Source of the DNA: Bacillota bacterium
GTDB lineage: Bacteria; Bacillota; Clostridia; Christensenellales; UMGS416
Direction: 5' to 3'
DNA length: 64,000 nt
Assembly (NCBI GenBank): GCA_023398815.1
Contig: JAEWRW010000030.1
Coordinates: forward strand, 30,775 to 94,774
Part shown: positions 52,061-59,937 of the stretch, in pieces
Layout of the letters: each line of letters opens with the position of its first letter
How positions within the stretch are numbered: position 1 is the stretch's first letter
Notes under the pieces: generated by a model
The model's input: only the letters and a program-made list of their open reading frames with translations
The model's database searches: none
What the model was told of the DNA's origin: nothing
Program-made: the position numbers and the translations under genes

Positions 52061-55000
52061 TGTGTCCCGTCTCCTCCTTCCATTGCATAGGGGATTTCTT
52101 GACAGGGGTGTTCGGCGCTCCCCTGCCCATTGAGGAGGCGGCCCTGGAAGATCCGCTCCATTTCCTCGGCCGGCATCGGCTTGTAGTAATAGTAGCCCTG
52201 TATCTCGTCGCACGCCTGTTGCTTCAGAAATCCCAGTTGTGCGTCGGTTTCCACCCCTTCGGCTAGTATCTTCATGTTCAGGCTCTTGGCCAGGTCGATG
52301 ATGCCCTGCGCAATGGCCCTGTCCTTGTCGCTGCTTGTGATACCGCGCACGAACTGCATGTCCATCTTAATCCGGTCGATGGGCATCATTTTCAGCCGCC
52401 CCAGCGAGGAATACTGCGTGCCAAAATCGTCAATGGCGAGGGACACCCCCAGCGTTTTGAGCCGCTCCATGAGCTCGACCATGTTATCGGTGCCGCTGTT
52501 GGCCACGCTCTCCGTCACCTCCAGCTCCAGGGAGGCGGGCGACAGGCCGGTTTCCCCCAGCACGCCAGCGACTTGGCACACGAAGCCCCTGTTCTTCAAC
52601 TGCTGAACCGAGATGTTGACGGCCATGCGCACTGGGGGGAACCCCATGGCCTGCCATGCTTTGTTTTGCCGGCAGGTGGTCTCCAGCACCCACAGGCCGA
52701 TGGTTTGGATGAGGCCGGTCTGCTCCGCCAGGGGGATGAAAGCGGCGGGGCTCACGTAGCCCTGGTCGGGCAGCTTCCAGCGCAGCAGCGCCTCCACCCC
52801 CACAATGGTGCCGGTTTCCATCTCCACCTGCGGCTGGTAGTGGAGGGCCAATTGTTCCCGCTCCAGCGCCCGGTAGAGAAGGCTGGTCAGTTTCGCGTTG
52901 TTGAGCGCTTTGTTCTTCAGCAATGGGGAGCACAACGCATATCGGTTCCGTCCCAGGGTCTTGGCTTCGTACATGGCGACGTCCGCGTTCTTCATCAGTG
53001 TTTCCGCATCGGTGCCGTCCTGGGGGTAGAGCGCCAGACCCATGCTGCCGGTGACAAAGAACTCCTGCCCCTGTACCACGACCGGCTGCTGTATGGCATT
53101 GAGCGTGGTCTGTGCCATCTGCTCCAGCTGCCCGGCGGTAACCTGGTTGAGCAGCAGCACGAATTCGTCACCACCGAAGCGCGCGAGGGTATCCTGCTCC
53201 CGCAAATGGCGGGCGATGACCCCGGCCACTTTTGTGAGCAGTTCATCGCCGGCCTCATGGCCCAGGGCGTCGTTGATGGTCTTGAACGCGTCCAGGTCAA
53301 GCAAGGCGACCCCGACCTGCCCACCGGCGCGTTGTGCGTCGGCAATGGCTTGGCCCAGCTTTTGCTTGAACAGAAGACGATTGGGCAGCCCGGTGAGATC
53401 GTCATGGTAGGCGATCCACTCAATCCTGCGCAGATCCTCCAGCTTCGCCACCGTGTCGGCAATCGTGTTGGCGATGATGGACAGGAAAAGCGGGGGATTG
53501 CGCTGCCAATCCATGTCTGTCCGCGCGGTGGCAAAGCTCAGGCAGCCCAGCTCCTCGCCGTTCTTGCGGATGGGAAGGAAGAGAAACCCACCAACCCCCA
53601 ACGCTTTGAGATGGGACTTGATCTCCTCGGCTTGGGGCGGCAGGGAATCCACATCCGAGACCGCCAGCAACGCCTGTCCAGGGGCTTCCTGCCGTAGGTA
53701 GCGCGCAAAGAGCGGCATGCCCTGTTCACAGGCAGGGCGCTGGCACGGCGTGTTTTCCGCCTTCCACTGCCAGCAAAGGGGCCCGGCTCCCGGTTCTCTG
53801 CTATGCAGGGTCAGGTACACCTGCTCACATTGCACCAGTGGGCCGCACTGGGCAAGGATGGACGCAATCTTTTCGTCAAAGTTGATCTCATCGGCTGAAA
53901 TCAGGGATTGGTTGATCCCGGAAACCAACCGTTGCCGGTACACATGCTCGGCGTTGGCGCGCAGGCGATGGCGGTAGATGTGGTTGATGTACAGGCACAG
54001 CGCGGCCGCCAGGCCGAGGAGCCCCAGACGAACCACATAATCTGCCTCGTCCAGTCGCACGGGTGTGGAGGGCGTGGCGCTCCAAACCATCAGTTGGGTC
54101 AAAACGGAGGAGAGGAGAATGGTGACCAGCAGAAGCCGCCGGTTAAAGAGCAGGCTGACCAGCAGGGGCAGGAAAAACCAAGCCCAGATGGTGATGCTGC
54201 CATAGACGACAAAACGCAGCGTGATCAAGGGGATTGCCAGCGAGAGGAGCATGGCAAACAGCAGTTCCTTAAACAGCTCGTTTATGCGCAGGCTGCTGAG
54301 GAGCAGGGTGGCAGCCCCGAAGAGGAGCAGAATGCCGCTGAAGAGCAGAGAGGAGACAAGCCCGGTTTCCCGCGAGAAGATGTGTTGGTTCGCCAGGTTC
54401 ACGACGCTCCCGGCCAGGAAGCAAATTCCCAGAATCCGGTAGACCCGCGCTCTGTTTTTTCCATCCAGTATGACTTGGTTGGGGTCGATCGTTTCGGGTT
54501 GCATGAAGCCATATTTGTGTACGGAATAGCTGATTGTCACAATGGGGGCAAACGTAAATAGGGGGGCCATGCTGGGGACGTGAATGTTCGCAAACCCCAG
54601 CCCGGCGTCGGTGATGGAGCCTAGAACAGTGGCAACCCACAGGGAGGTCATAAGGTGACGTGCCTGCCGGCGGTGCCGGTCAGTGGTGGCACTCTTGTTC
54701 CAGCCCACCAGCACCAGCATGGTTACCACAAAGAAAACGACGTAATAGATGTAATAAAAGGTGACCCAGCCGTTGGCGTTCGCGTTGACCCACCCCAGGG
54801 GGGAGGGGAGCATTCTGTCCGGTGTCCGCGTCAGCAATGGCCAGAGGGAGAACCCGTAGATCGTGACGGCGCCGGGCAGATAGAGCAGCAGGCGAATCCA
54901 CCACCGTTGGACGAGCTGCTTGTGGCCCGTGAGGAGCAGCACATAGTGGAGCAACACACCAAACATCGTGGCGTATCCCAACGGCGCGATCCGGCTCCCC

Positions 55001-55194
55001 AAGTAGCGAATGGAGGCGTTCGCCCCGCCAGACTGCACCGCAAGCCCGACAGACCACACCAACAGGGAGATCCCCATGGTGAATAGGAGCTTGTTGATTT
55101 TGGGTTTGAAGTTTCCTTGGATGGTGTAGAGCACGCACGCGACCGAAGCGCCCCCCGCCGCCAGTAATAATATGGAGAGATAGACAGAATGGTT
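52051..55194 (-). CDS. Membrane GGDEF-EAL cyclic-di-GMP protein (first of tandem pair)
   Basis: 1047-residue paralogue of the downstream gene with the same layout: 7TM-like sensor, second helix cluster, GAF-like domain, GGDEF and EAL. The GGDEF site ARFGGDEF, I-site REQD, and EAL residues (VEALLRW, NISVQQL, EVTES, DDFGTQYSSL, MDMQFV, AEGVET) appear complete. The likely start is TTG at 55194 (7 bases after AGGGGG, and aligned with the paralogue); a GTG at 55227 is the alternative. The sensor halves diverge far more than the catalytic halves, suggesting different signals. Confidence 0.9.
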   Translation of the reverse strand, partial: NHSVYLSILLLAAGGASVACVLYTIQGNFKPKINKLLFTMGISLLVWSVGLAVQSGGANASIRYLGSRIAPLGYATMFGVLLHYVLLLTGHKQLVQRWWIRLLLYLPGAVTIYGFSLWPLLTRTPDRMLPSPLGWVNANANGWVTFYYIYYVVFFVVTMLVLVGWNKSATTDRHRRQARHLMTSLWVATVLGSITDAGLGFANIHVPSMAPLFTFAPIVTISYSVHKYGFMQPETIDPNQVILDGKNRARVYRILGICFLAGSVVNLANQHIFSRETGLVSSLLFSGILLLFGAATLLLSSLRINELFKELLFAMLLSLAIPLITLRFVVYGSITIWAWFFLPLLVSLLFNRRLLLVTILLSSVLTQLMVWSATPSTPVRLDEADYVVRLGLLGLAAALCLYINHIYRHRLRANAEHVYRQRLVSGINQSLISADEINFDEKIASILAQCGPLVQCEQVYLTLHSREPGAGPLCWQWKAENTPCQRPACEQGMPLFARYLRQEAPGQALLAVSDVDSLPPQAEEIKSHLKALGVGGFLFLPIRKNGEELGCLSFATARTDMDWQRNPPLFLSIIANTIADTVAKLEDLRRIEWIAYHDDLTGLPNRLLFKQKLGQAIADAQRAGGQVGVALLDLDAFKTINDALGHEAGDELLTKVAGVIARHLREQDTLARFGGDEFVLLLNQVTAGQLEQMAQTTLNAIQQPVVVQGQEFFVTGSMGLALYPQDGTDAETLMKNADVAMYEAKTLGRNRYALCSPLLKNKALNNAKLTSLLYRALEREQLALHYQPQVEMETGTIVGVEALLRWKLPDQGYVSPAAFIPLAEQTGLIQTIGLWVLETTCRQNKAWQAMGFPPVRMAVNISVQQLKNRGFVCQVAGVLGETGLSPASLELEVTESVANSGTDNMVELMERLKTLGVSLAIDDFGTQYSSLGRLKMMPIDRIKMDMQFVRGITSSDKDRAIAQGIIDLAKSLNMKILAEGVETDAQLGFLKQQACDEIQGYYYYKPMPAEEMERIFQGRLLNGQGSAEHPCQEIPYAMEGGDGTQCW

Positions 55195-55231
55195 CAACGA
55201 TGAGCCCCCTTGCTCCCTTTGCTCCACAACA

Positions 55232-55251
55232 TATAGATACCCATATCTATA
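55232..55251 (-). promoter_or_regulatory. Operator-like inverted repeat before the GGDEF-EAL operon
   Basis: TATAGATACCCATATCTATA is a perfect 8-bp inverted repeat around CCCA, located 38 bases before the gene start in an otherwise AT-rich patch. It likely overlaps the promoter. Confidence 0.6.
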
Positions 55252-55544
55252 AACAAGTTATCGTTTGGTTTGGCCTTTCTCATAAACACGAAAGGTGGAA
55301 AGCCTCTTGTGTGAGTACAAAGGGGTTGAAGACCGACTGGCGTGCGCATATGTGGAGCGGTGGCCGTCTAACCTCAAGGGCCGCATAAAAGCAGCCTCCT
55401 CACATGGAAGCACAGCACCATTTCGCTGCATGGAGCTCCTGCGGAACAGGCGGTGCGTGATGGTGGCAATCAGCAGGGCATGAGGACCTCACTCATCAGT
55501 GTGGACGACCTACGGCGTTGCCTTTTGCTCCTCGGTGGATTCGC
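55252..55544. other. Intergenic region, no gene recognised
   Basis: About 290 bases between the GGDEF-EAL promoter region and the YdeI-like gene. No supported frame, hairpin terminator or structured RNA was noticed. Confidence 0.35.
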
Positions 55545-56141
55545 TCATTCATCGTGCAGCCCTTTGCCAATGAAAATTTGCGGGATGCACCGCTCCACCC
55601 TTGCGGCCCGCGTCTGGGCCTGCTTGGGTTGGGAAAAGTGCAGCAGGTACGCCCGCTGCCGCCCCGGCGTCAACGCCTCAAAGGCGGTTTTCAGAGCCGG
55701 GAGCTCATCAAACTTATCCTGCAACTCGGAAGGTATGGCGAATTCCGTGCTCTTTTTGAAGGGGACATCCAAGCCGGCCTTCTCAATCTCAATGGCCTCC
55801 TGGACATAGGCTCGCAAACTGGGTTCCAGTGCGGTAATTTCCTGCACGCTGGCAAAGCGAACCTGACGGCCGGCCTGCACGTTCTCCGTCTGTTGGATGA
55901 GGATCCCATCGGCATCCCGCAGCAGCGAGCCCTTGATAAAGAGGAGCGCGCAATATTCCTTGAAGCCGTGGATCAGCACGACGTTCTTGCCCTGCCAGGT
56001 GTAGCAGGGCCAGCCCCACTTCCATTCTTCGGTCAGCGGGGTATCGAGGGCAATGGCCCTCAGCTTCTCATATTCCGGGCGCCACTGTGTGGCTTCGTTG
56101 ATGAACGCATCCACTTTGGGGTTGGTTCTGTCGCTTGTCAT
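55545..56141 (-). CDS. YdeI/OmdA-like protein (DUF1801 domain)
   Basis: 198-residue soluble protein. The N-terminal DUF1801-type domain includes TPLTEEWKWGWPCYTWQGKNVVLIHGFKEYCALLFIKG, and the C-terminal part (TEFAIPSELQDKFDE, ALTPGRQRAYLLHFSQPKQAQTRAARVERC) is the OmdA-type repeat seen in YdeI proteins linked to peptide-antibiotic tolerance. The ATG at 56141 follows GAAAGGGAGGG; upstream frame is unsupported. It is divergent from the ars-hgc operon. Confidence 0.85.
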   Translation of the reverse strand: MTSDRTNPKVDAFINEATQWRPEYEKLRAIALDTPLTEEWKWGWPCYTWQGKNVVLIHGFKEYCALLFIKGSLLRDADGILIQQTENVQAGRQVRFASVQEITALEPSLRAYVQEAIEIEKAGLDVPFKKSTEFAIPSELQDKFDELPALKTAFEALTPGRQRAYLLHFSQPKQAQTRAARVERCIPQIFIGKGLHDE

Positions 56142-56357
56142 CCCGTATCCCTCCCTTTCGTTCTTTGGCGATTCCCGGTTAGAGGGGGCGATTCCGATGC
56201 GTTCCCCATCTGTTCTGCGCCCCATGGCTTGGTATGGAGGTGTGGTATCCTGTGAATTCATTGTACCCCTCATAGTATTCCATTTCAACTGAATTGTATA
56301 AAATTAATTTCAGCATAATTGGGTGTGCCAAGGTACGTTATGTTTTCGTTAATCGCA

Positions 56358-56398
56358 TTGACGTCTTTCGATTTGACGCATACAATGGTCACATCGAA
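56358..56398 (+). promoter_or_regulatory. Promoter and candidate ArsR operator of the ars-hgc operon
   Basis: TTGACG (56358-56363), 17 bp, TACAAT (56381-56386). The repeat TTCGAT (56367-56372) / ATCGAA (56393-56398) straddles the -10, a plausible ArsR site. Confidence 0.7.
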
Positions 56399-56420
56399 GT
56401 TCGTAGATTTGAGGTGTCGC

Positions 56421-56759
56421 ATGGAAGACTTCCTGGTACAAACAAAGGTGTTCAAGGCACTGGGCGACCCAAAACGGGCCATGATCGTGGACATGCTCTC
56501 CTGCGGGGAGCTGTGTGCCTGCAAGATCCTGGAGAAGTTTGAGCTATCCCAGTCCACCCTTTCCCACCACATGAAGCAGCTTTGCGAGTGCGGCATTGTG
56601 CGGGGCAGGAACGAGGGAAAGTGGACGTACTATTCGCTGGACACGGAAGCCATCGCCAGGGCGAAGGAGTTCCTCTGCGCCATCACCACCGAGAAAGAAA
56701 ACTGCATCTGTAAAACAGACGAGGTCTGCTGCTGCAAGGGATGTGATGGGGATGCGTGA
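56421..56759 (+). CDS. arsR: ArsR-family metalloregulatory repressor
   Basis: 112-residue winged-helix repressor. It has the arsenic-sensing pattern ELCACKIL (Cys32, Cys34) close to ELCxCDL of classic ArsR proteins, and LSQSTLSHHMKQLCECGIV as recognition helix. An unusual C-terminal tail is rich in cysteine: CICKTDEVCCCKGC (Cys95, 97, 103-105, 108), perhaps a second metalloid site. First gene of arsR-acr3-arsC-hgcA-hgcB. It should release the promoter when arsenite or a related thiophilic metal is bound. The start ATG follows GAGGTG. Confidence 0.9.
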   Translation: MEDFLVQTKVFKALGDPKRAMIVDMLSCGELCACKILEKFELSQSTLSHHMKQLCECGIVRGRNEGKWTYYSLDTEAIARAKEFLCAITTEKENCICKTDEVCCCKGCDGDA

Positions 56760-57813
56760 AGACAACGCCGGAGGCATTGGCTTTTTTGAGAAATTCCTGA
56801 CCCTCTGGGTGCTGCTGTGCATGGCAGCAGGCATCCTGATTGGTAAATTCTTGCCGGGGGTTCCCGCGTTCTTGGGGAAGTTTGAATACGCGCATACCTC
56901 CATCCCCATCGCGGTGTTGATCTGGGTCATGATCTATCCCATGATGCTCAAGGTGGATTTTCAGTCCATCCGGAACGTGCGCCGGCATCCTCGGGGACTG
57001 CTCATCTCCAGCGGGACGAGCTGGTTGATCAAACCCTTCCTGATGTTTGGCTTGGCCTCCTTTTTCTTCTACGTGGTGTTCAAGGCATACCTCCCCACAG
57101 AGTTGGCGCGGGACTACGTGGCGGGCGCGGTGTTGCTGGGCGCGGCTCCCTGCACGGCCATGGTGTTTGTGTGGAGCCACCTGACCAAGGGTGACCCAGC
57201 CCACACGCTGGTGCAGGTGTCCATCAATGACCTCATCATCATCTTCCTGTTCGCGCCCATTGTCTCCTTCCTGTTGGGGGTATCGAGCATCAAGGTGCCG
57301 TGGGATGTGCTGCTGTTCTCGGTCGTGGTGTTTGTCGTCATCCCCTTGGCAGGGGGTGCGCTCACCCGTGCCTGGATAACCCGGCACAAGGGTGAGGAGT
57401 ACTTTAACAACCGCTTCATTCCCAAGTTCAACGGGGTAACGACGGCGGGCTTGCTCCTGACGCTGGTCATCATCTTTTCCTTCCAGGGGGATGCCATCCT
57501 AAGTAACCCGCTGCATGTGCTGATGATTGCCGTACCCTTGGTGTTGCAGAACATCCTGACCGCGCTCTTTGCTTACTTTCTTTGCAAGAAGCTCAAACAG
57601 CCGCACAACATTGCCGCGCCAGCCGCGCTCATCGGCGCGTCAGACTTCTTTGAGCTGTCGGTGGCTGTTGCCATCACGCTCTTCGGCGCAAGCTCGCCGG
57701 TCGTGCTGGTCACGACGGTTGGTGTGCTGACGGAGGTGCCCGTGATGCTCCTGCTGGTACGGTTTTTGAACAGAACCAGACACTGGTTCCCAGTGGAAGG
57801 AGAGGCGAAATGA
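56746..57813 (+). CDS. acr3: Arsenite efflux transporter ACR3
   Basis: 355-residue membrane antiporter with about ten helices of the ACR3 family. The conserved transport cysteine is Cys136 in LLGAAPCTAMVFVWS, and Glu in the VGVLTEVPVMLLLV segment near the end fits the second essential residue. It overlaps arsR by 14 bases (ATG at 56752 is an alternative). It exports arsenite made by ArsC. Confidence 0.94.
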   Translation: MGMREDNAGGIGFFEKFLTLWVLLCMAAGILIGKFLPGVPAFLGKFEYAHTSIPIAVLIWVMIYPMMLKVDFQSIRNVRRHPRGLLISSGTSWLIKPFLMFGLASFFFYVVFKAYLPTELARDYVAGAVLLGAAPCTAMVFVWSHLTKGDPAHTLVQVSINDLIIIFLFAPIVSFLLGVSSIKVPWDVLLFSVVVFVVIPLAGGALTRAWITRHKGEEYFNNRFIPKFNGVTTAGLLLTLVIIFSFQGDAILSNPLHVLMIAVPLVLQNILTALFAYFLCKKLKQPHNIAAPAALIGASDFFELSVAVAITLFGASSPVVLVTTVGVLTEVPVMLLLVRFLNRTRHWFPVEGEAK

Positions 57814-58211
57814 CAAAGGTTGCGTTCATCTGTGTTCACAACTCCTGCCGAAGCCAGATCGCCGAGGCGTTGGGCAAGCACCTTGCCGGCGGTGTGTTTG
57901 AGAGTTATTCGGCGGGCACGGAGACCAAGCCGCAGATCAACCAGGATGCCGTAAGGCTGATGAAGCGGCTCTATGGAATCGATATGGAGAAGACGCAGCG
58001 CTCCAAGCTGCTGGAGGAGATCCCGCCCGTTGACGTCGTCGTGACGATGGGGTGCAACGTCGCTTGCCCATACCTTCCCTGCAAGCATCGGGAAGACTGG
58101 GGGCTCGATGACCCGACCGGGATGGGTGACGAGGCGTTTATCGCCGTGATTGCGGCGATCGAGGGGAAGATCAAGGAGCTCGCGGAGCGGATTGCAAATC
58201 AGCTCATCTAA
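57810..58211 (+). CDS. arsC: Arsenate reductase (low-molecular-weight phosphatase type)
   Basis: 133-residue thioredoxin-coupled arsenate reductase. The P-loop is Cys8-x5-Arg14 (CVHNSCR), followed by SQIAEA. Redox cysteines Cys82, Cys86 and Cys91 lie in TMGCNVACPYLPCKH; the relay pair of ArsC is Cys82 and a cysteine seven residues on, here spaced 82/86/91. The Asp of DDPTG is present. It overlaps acr3 by 4 bases. Confidence 0.92.
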   Translation: MTKVAFICVHNSCRSQIAEALGKHLAGGVFESYSAGTETKPQINQDAVRLMKRLYGIDMEKTQRSKLLEEIPPVDVVVTMGCNVACPYLPCKHREDWGLDDPTGMGDEAFIAVIAAIEGKIKELAERIANQLI

Positions 58212-58232
58212 GTCATAGTGGGAGGAAATGGG

Positions 58233-59462
58233 ATGGCAGGTCAATCGTGTTGCGGGGGAGGGGCCCCCACGAGCAAACGGAAGCAGACAAGCTGCTGCGG
58301 CGCCGGGAAGAGCACTGCAGGAAGGCCCAAATTCCGCACCGTTACAAATGGGCAGGGGTGCGGCGGCAATGCCACGCCAGCCGTAGGCCCCTCGGAGGAG
58401 GCGTCTTGCGGCTGTGGGGGCCAAACACCTCGGCAGGAGAAGTGGATGACCGGGTATGTCCATACCCCTGTCATGGAGGTCCCGCAGGTATCCACGACGC
58501 TCTCGTTCTCTGATGTATTGGGCTCCTGGAAGTGCCGTTGGTCCATCGGCAGGATGGACTATGCCATTGAGCCAGGCCTGTACTGCGTGGGCAACCCCGA
58601 TGGGCAATCCCCGGTGCTGGTAACGGCCAACTACAAGATGACTTTCGACCGCCTGCGCATGGAGCTGAGCGGCTTCGACGCATGGATTGTGGTGCTGGAC
58701 ACCGACGGCATCAACGTCTGGTGTGCGGCGGGCAAGGGAACCTTTGGCACCGAGGAACTGGTGCATCGGCTGAAGGATACTGGGCTTGCGGAGATCGTCG
58801 CCCACCGCACCATCATCCTGCCGCAGCTGGGGGCCACGGGTGTCGCCGCTCATGAGGTGGCAAAGCAATCCGGGTTCCATGTCGTCTACGGTCCGGTTCG
58901 GGCCTGCGACCTCAAGGCGTTCCTCGCGGCGGGAATGAAGGCCACCGATGAGATGCGCACGGTGAAGTTTACGCGTTGGGATCGATTGGTGCTCACGCCG
59001 GTGGAGCTTGTCAACGGTGTCAAGCCAATGCTTGTCGTTTTTGGCGTGATGTTTCTATTGAACGCCATTGGCTTGGGCCATTACGGGTTGGTGGATCTGT
59101 ATGCGCTGCTGGGGGCCATCTTCGTCGGGGCGTTTCTCACCCCGGTCTTGCTCCCGTGGGTGCCGGGGCGAGCGTTTTCCTTCAAAGGTTTTCTGCTTGG
59201 CCTCCTCTGGGCCGTCGGTGTGAATCTGCTCAATGGGTTCCCCGCAATGCCGGTGTACGGCTGGTGGAAAGCGGCCGCCTATGTTCTGATTCTTCCGGCG
59301 CTCTCAGCCTTCTGCGCCATGAACTTCACCGGCAGTTCCACCTACACCTCGCTCTCAGGGGTGGACAAGGAAATGAAGGTGGCGCTGCCGTCCATGCTGG
59401 TCGCCACAGGCATTGGCGTCATCCTTCTGTTGGTCAATGACTTCATCCGGGTGTTCGGTTGA
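58233..59462 (+). CDS. hgcA: Mercury methylation corrinoid protein HgcA
   Basis: 409-residue membrane methyltransferase that carries a methyl-corrinoid and passes the methyl group to Hg(II). The diagnostic cap-helix NVWCAAGK is at 161-168 with the cobalt-coordinating Cys164, continued by GTFGTEEL. Other family blocks: GRMDYAIEPGLYCVGNP, SPVLVTANYKMTFD, HRTIILPQLGATGVAAHEV, YGPVRA and PVEL, then about five membrane helices (265-400) and MNFTGSSTYTSLSGVDKEM. The first 70 residues are an extra Cys-rich segment (Cys6, 7, 21, 22, 43, 59, 61) absent in the classical length. The ATG at 58233 follows GGGAGG. It is 21 bases after arsC. Confidence 0.96.
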   Translation: MAGQSCCGGGAPTSKRKQTSCCGAGKSTAGRPKFRTVTNGQGCGGNATPAVGPSEEASCGCGGQTPRQEKWMTGYVHTPVMEVPQVSTTLSFSDVLGSWKCRWSIGRMDYAIEPGLYCVGNPDGQSPVLVTANYKMTFDRLRMELSGFDAWIVVLDTDGINVWCAAGKGTFGTEELVHRLKDTGLAEIVAHRTIILPQLGATGVAAHEVAKQSGFHVVYGPVRACDLKAFLAAGMKATDEMRTVKFTRWDRLVLTPVELVNGVKPMLVVFGVMFLLNAIGLGHYGLVDLYALLGAIFVGAFLTPVLLPWVPGRAFSFKGFLLGLLWAVGVNLLNGFPAMPVYGWWKAAAYVLILPALSAFCAMNFTGSSTYTSLSGVDKEMKVALPSMLVATGIGVILLLVNDFIRVFG

Positions 59463-59476
59463 AGGAGGGGAGTGCA

Positions 59477-59740
59477 ATGACATATCTGAAGAACGTGGTG
59501 ACATTGCGGCAGGATGAAGAGAAATGCACGGGCTGCGGCATGTGCGTGGTTGTCTGCCCGCACCGGGTATTTCAGCAGTGCGATGGCAAGGTGAAAATCA
59601 CCGACCGTGACCGTTGCATGGAGTGTGGGGCCTGCGCCCAGAACTGCCCCTTTGGTGCCATTGATGTGCAGCAGGGCGTCGGCTGCGCGGCCGCCATCCT
59701 CACGGGGTTGCTGACGGGCAGTGAGCCAAGCTGCGGGTGA
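59477..59740 (+). CDS. hgcB: Mercury methylation ferredoxin HgcB
   Basis: 87-residue 2[4Fe-4S] ferredoxin that reduces the HgcA corrinoid. Cluster I: Cys17, 20, 23, 27 (CTGCGMCVVVCP). Cluster II: Cys47, 50, 53, 57 with the typical MECGAC. An extra Cys70 in GVGCAAA matches the conserved single cysteine after the clusters. The tail ends SCG with one cysteine (Cys86), where characterised HgcB proteins have a CC pair. GGAGGGG precedes the ATG; the gene lies 14 bases after hgcA and closes the operon. Confidence 0.95.
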   Translation: MTYLKNVVTLRQDEEKCTGCGMCVVVCPHRVFQQCDGKVKITDRDRCMECGACAQNCPFGAIDVQQGVGCAAAILTGLLTGSEPSCG

Positions 59741-59824
59741 AGGAAGGCGAGCTTCACTGGGGATTGTTTGGTCGACGGTTGTGATGTGGAGCTGGTTGGC
59801 GGTTCTTCTGCTTTGGTGCGAAAT

Positions 59825-59872
59825 GGGGGCGAGACCTAGAATGGCCGGTTAGCCTTCCCAGGTCTCGCCCCC
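59825..59872. terminator. Terminator after the ars-hgc operon
   Basis: Perfect 13-bp stem GGGGGCGAGACCT/AGGTCTCGCCCCC with a 22-base loop, between hgcB and the convergent DUF6544 gene. Confidence 0.85.
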
Positions 59873-59937
59873 TGTTGTACCCGTTGCCACAATGTGGTGG
59901 ACCCAGGGCAGCGTGTGGGCCCATTCCCTGCCGTCAA

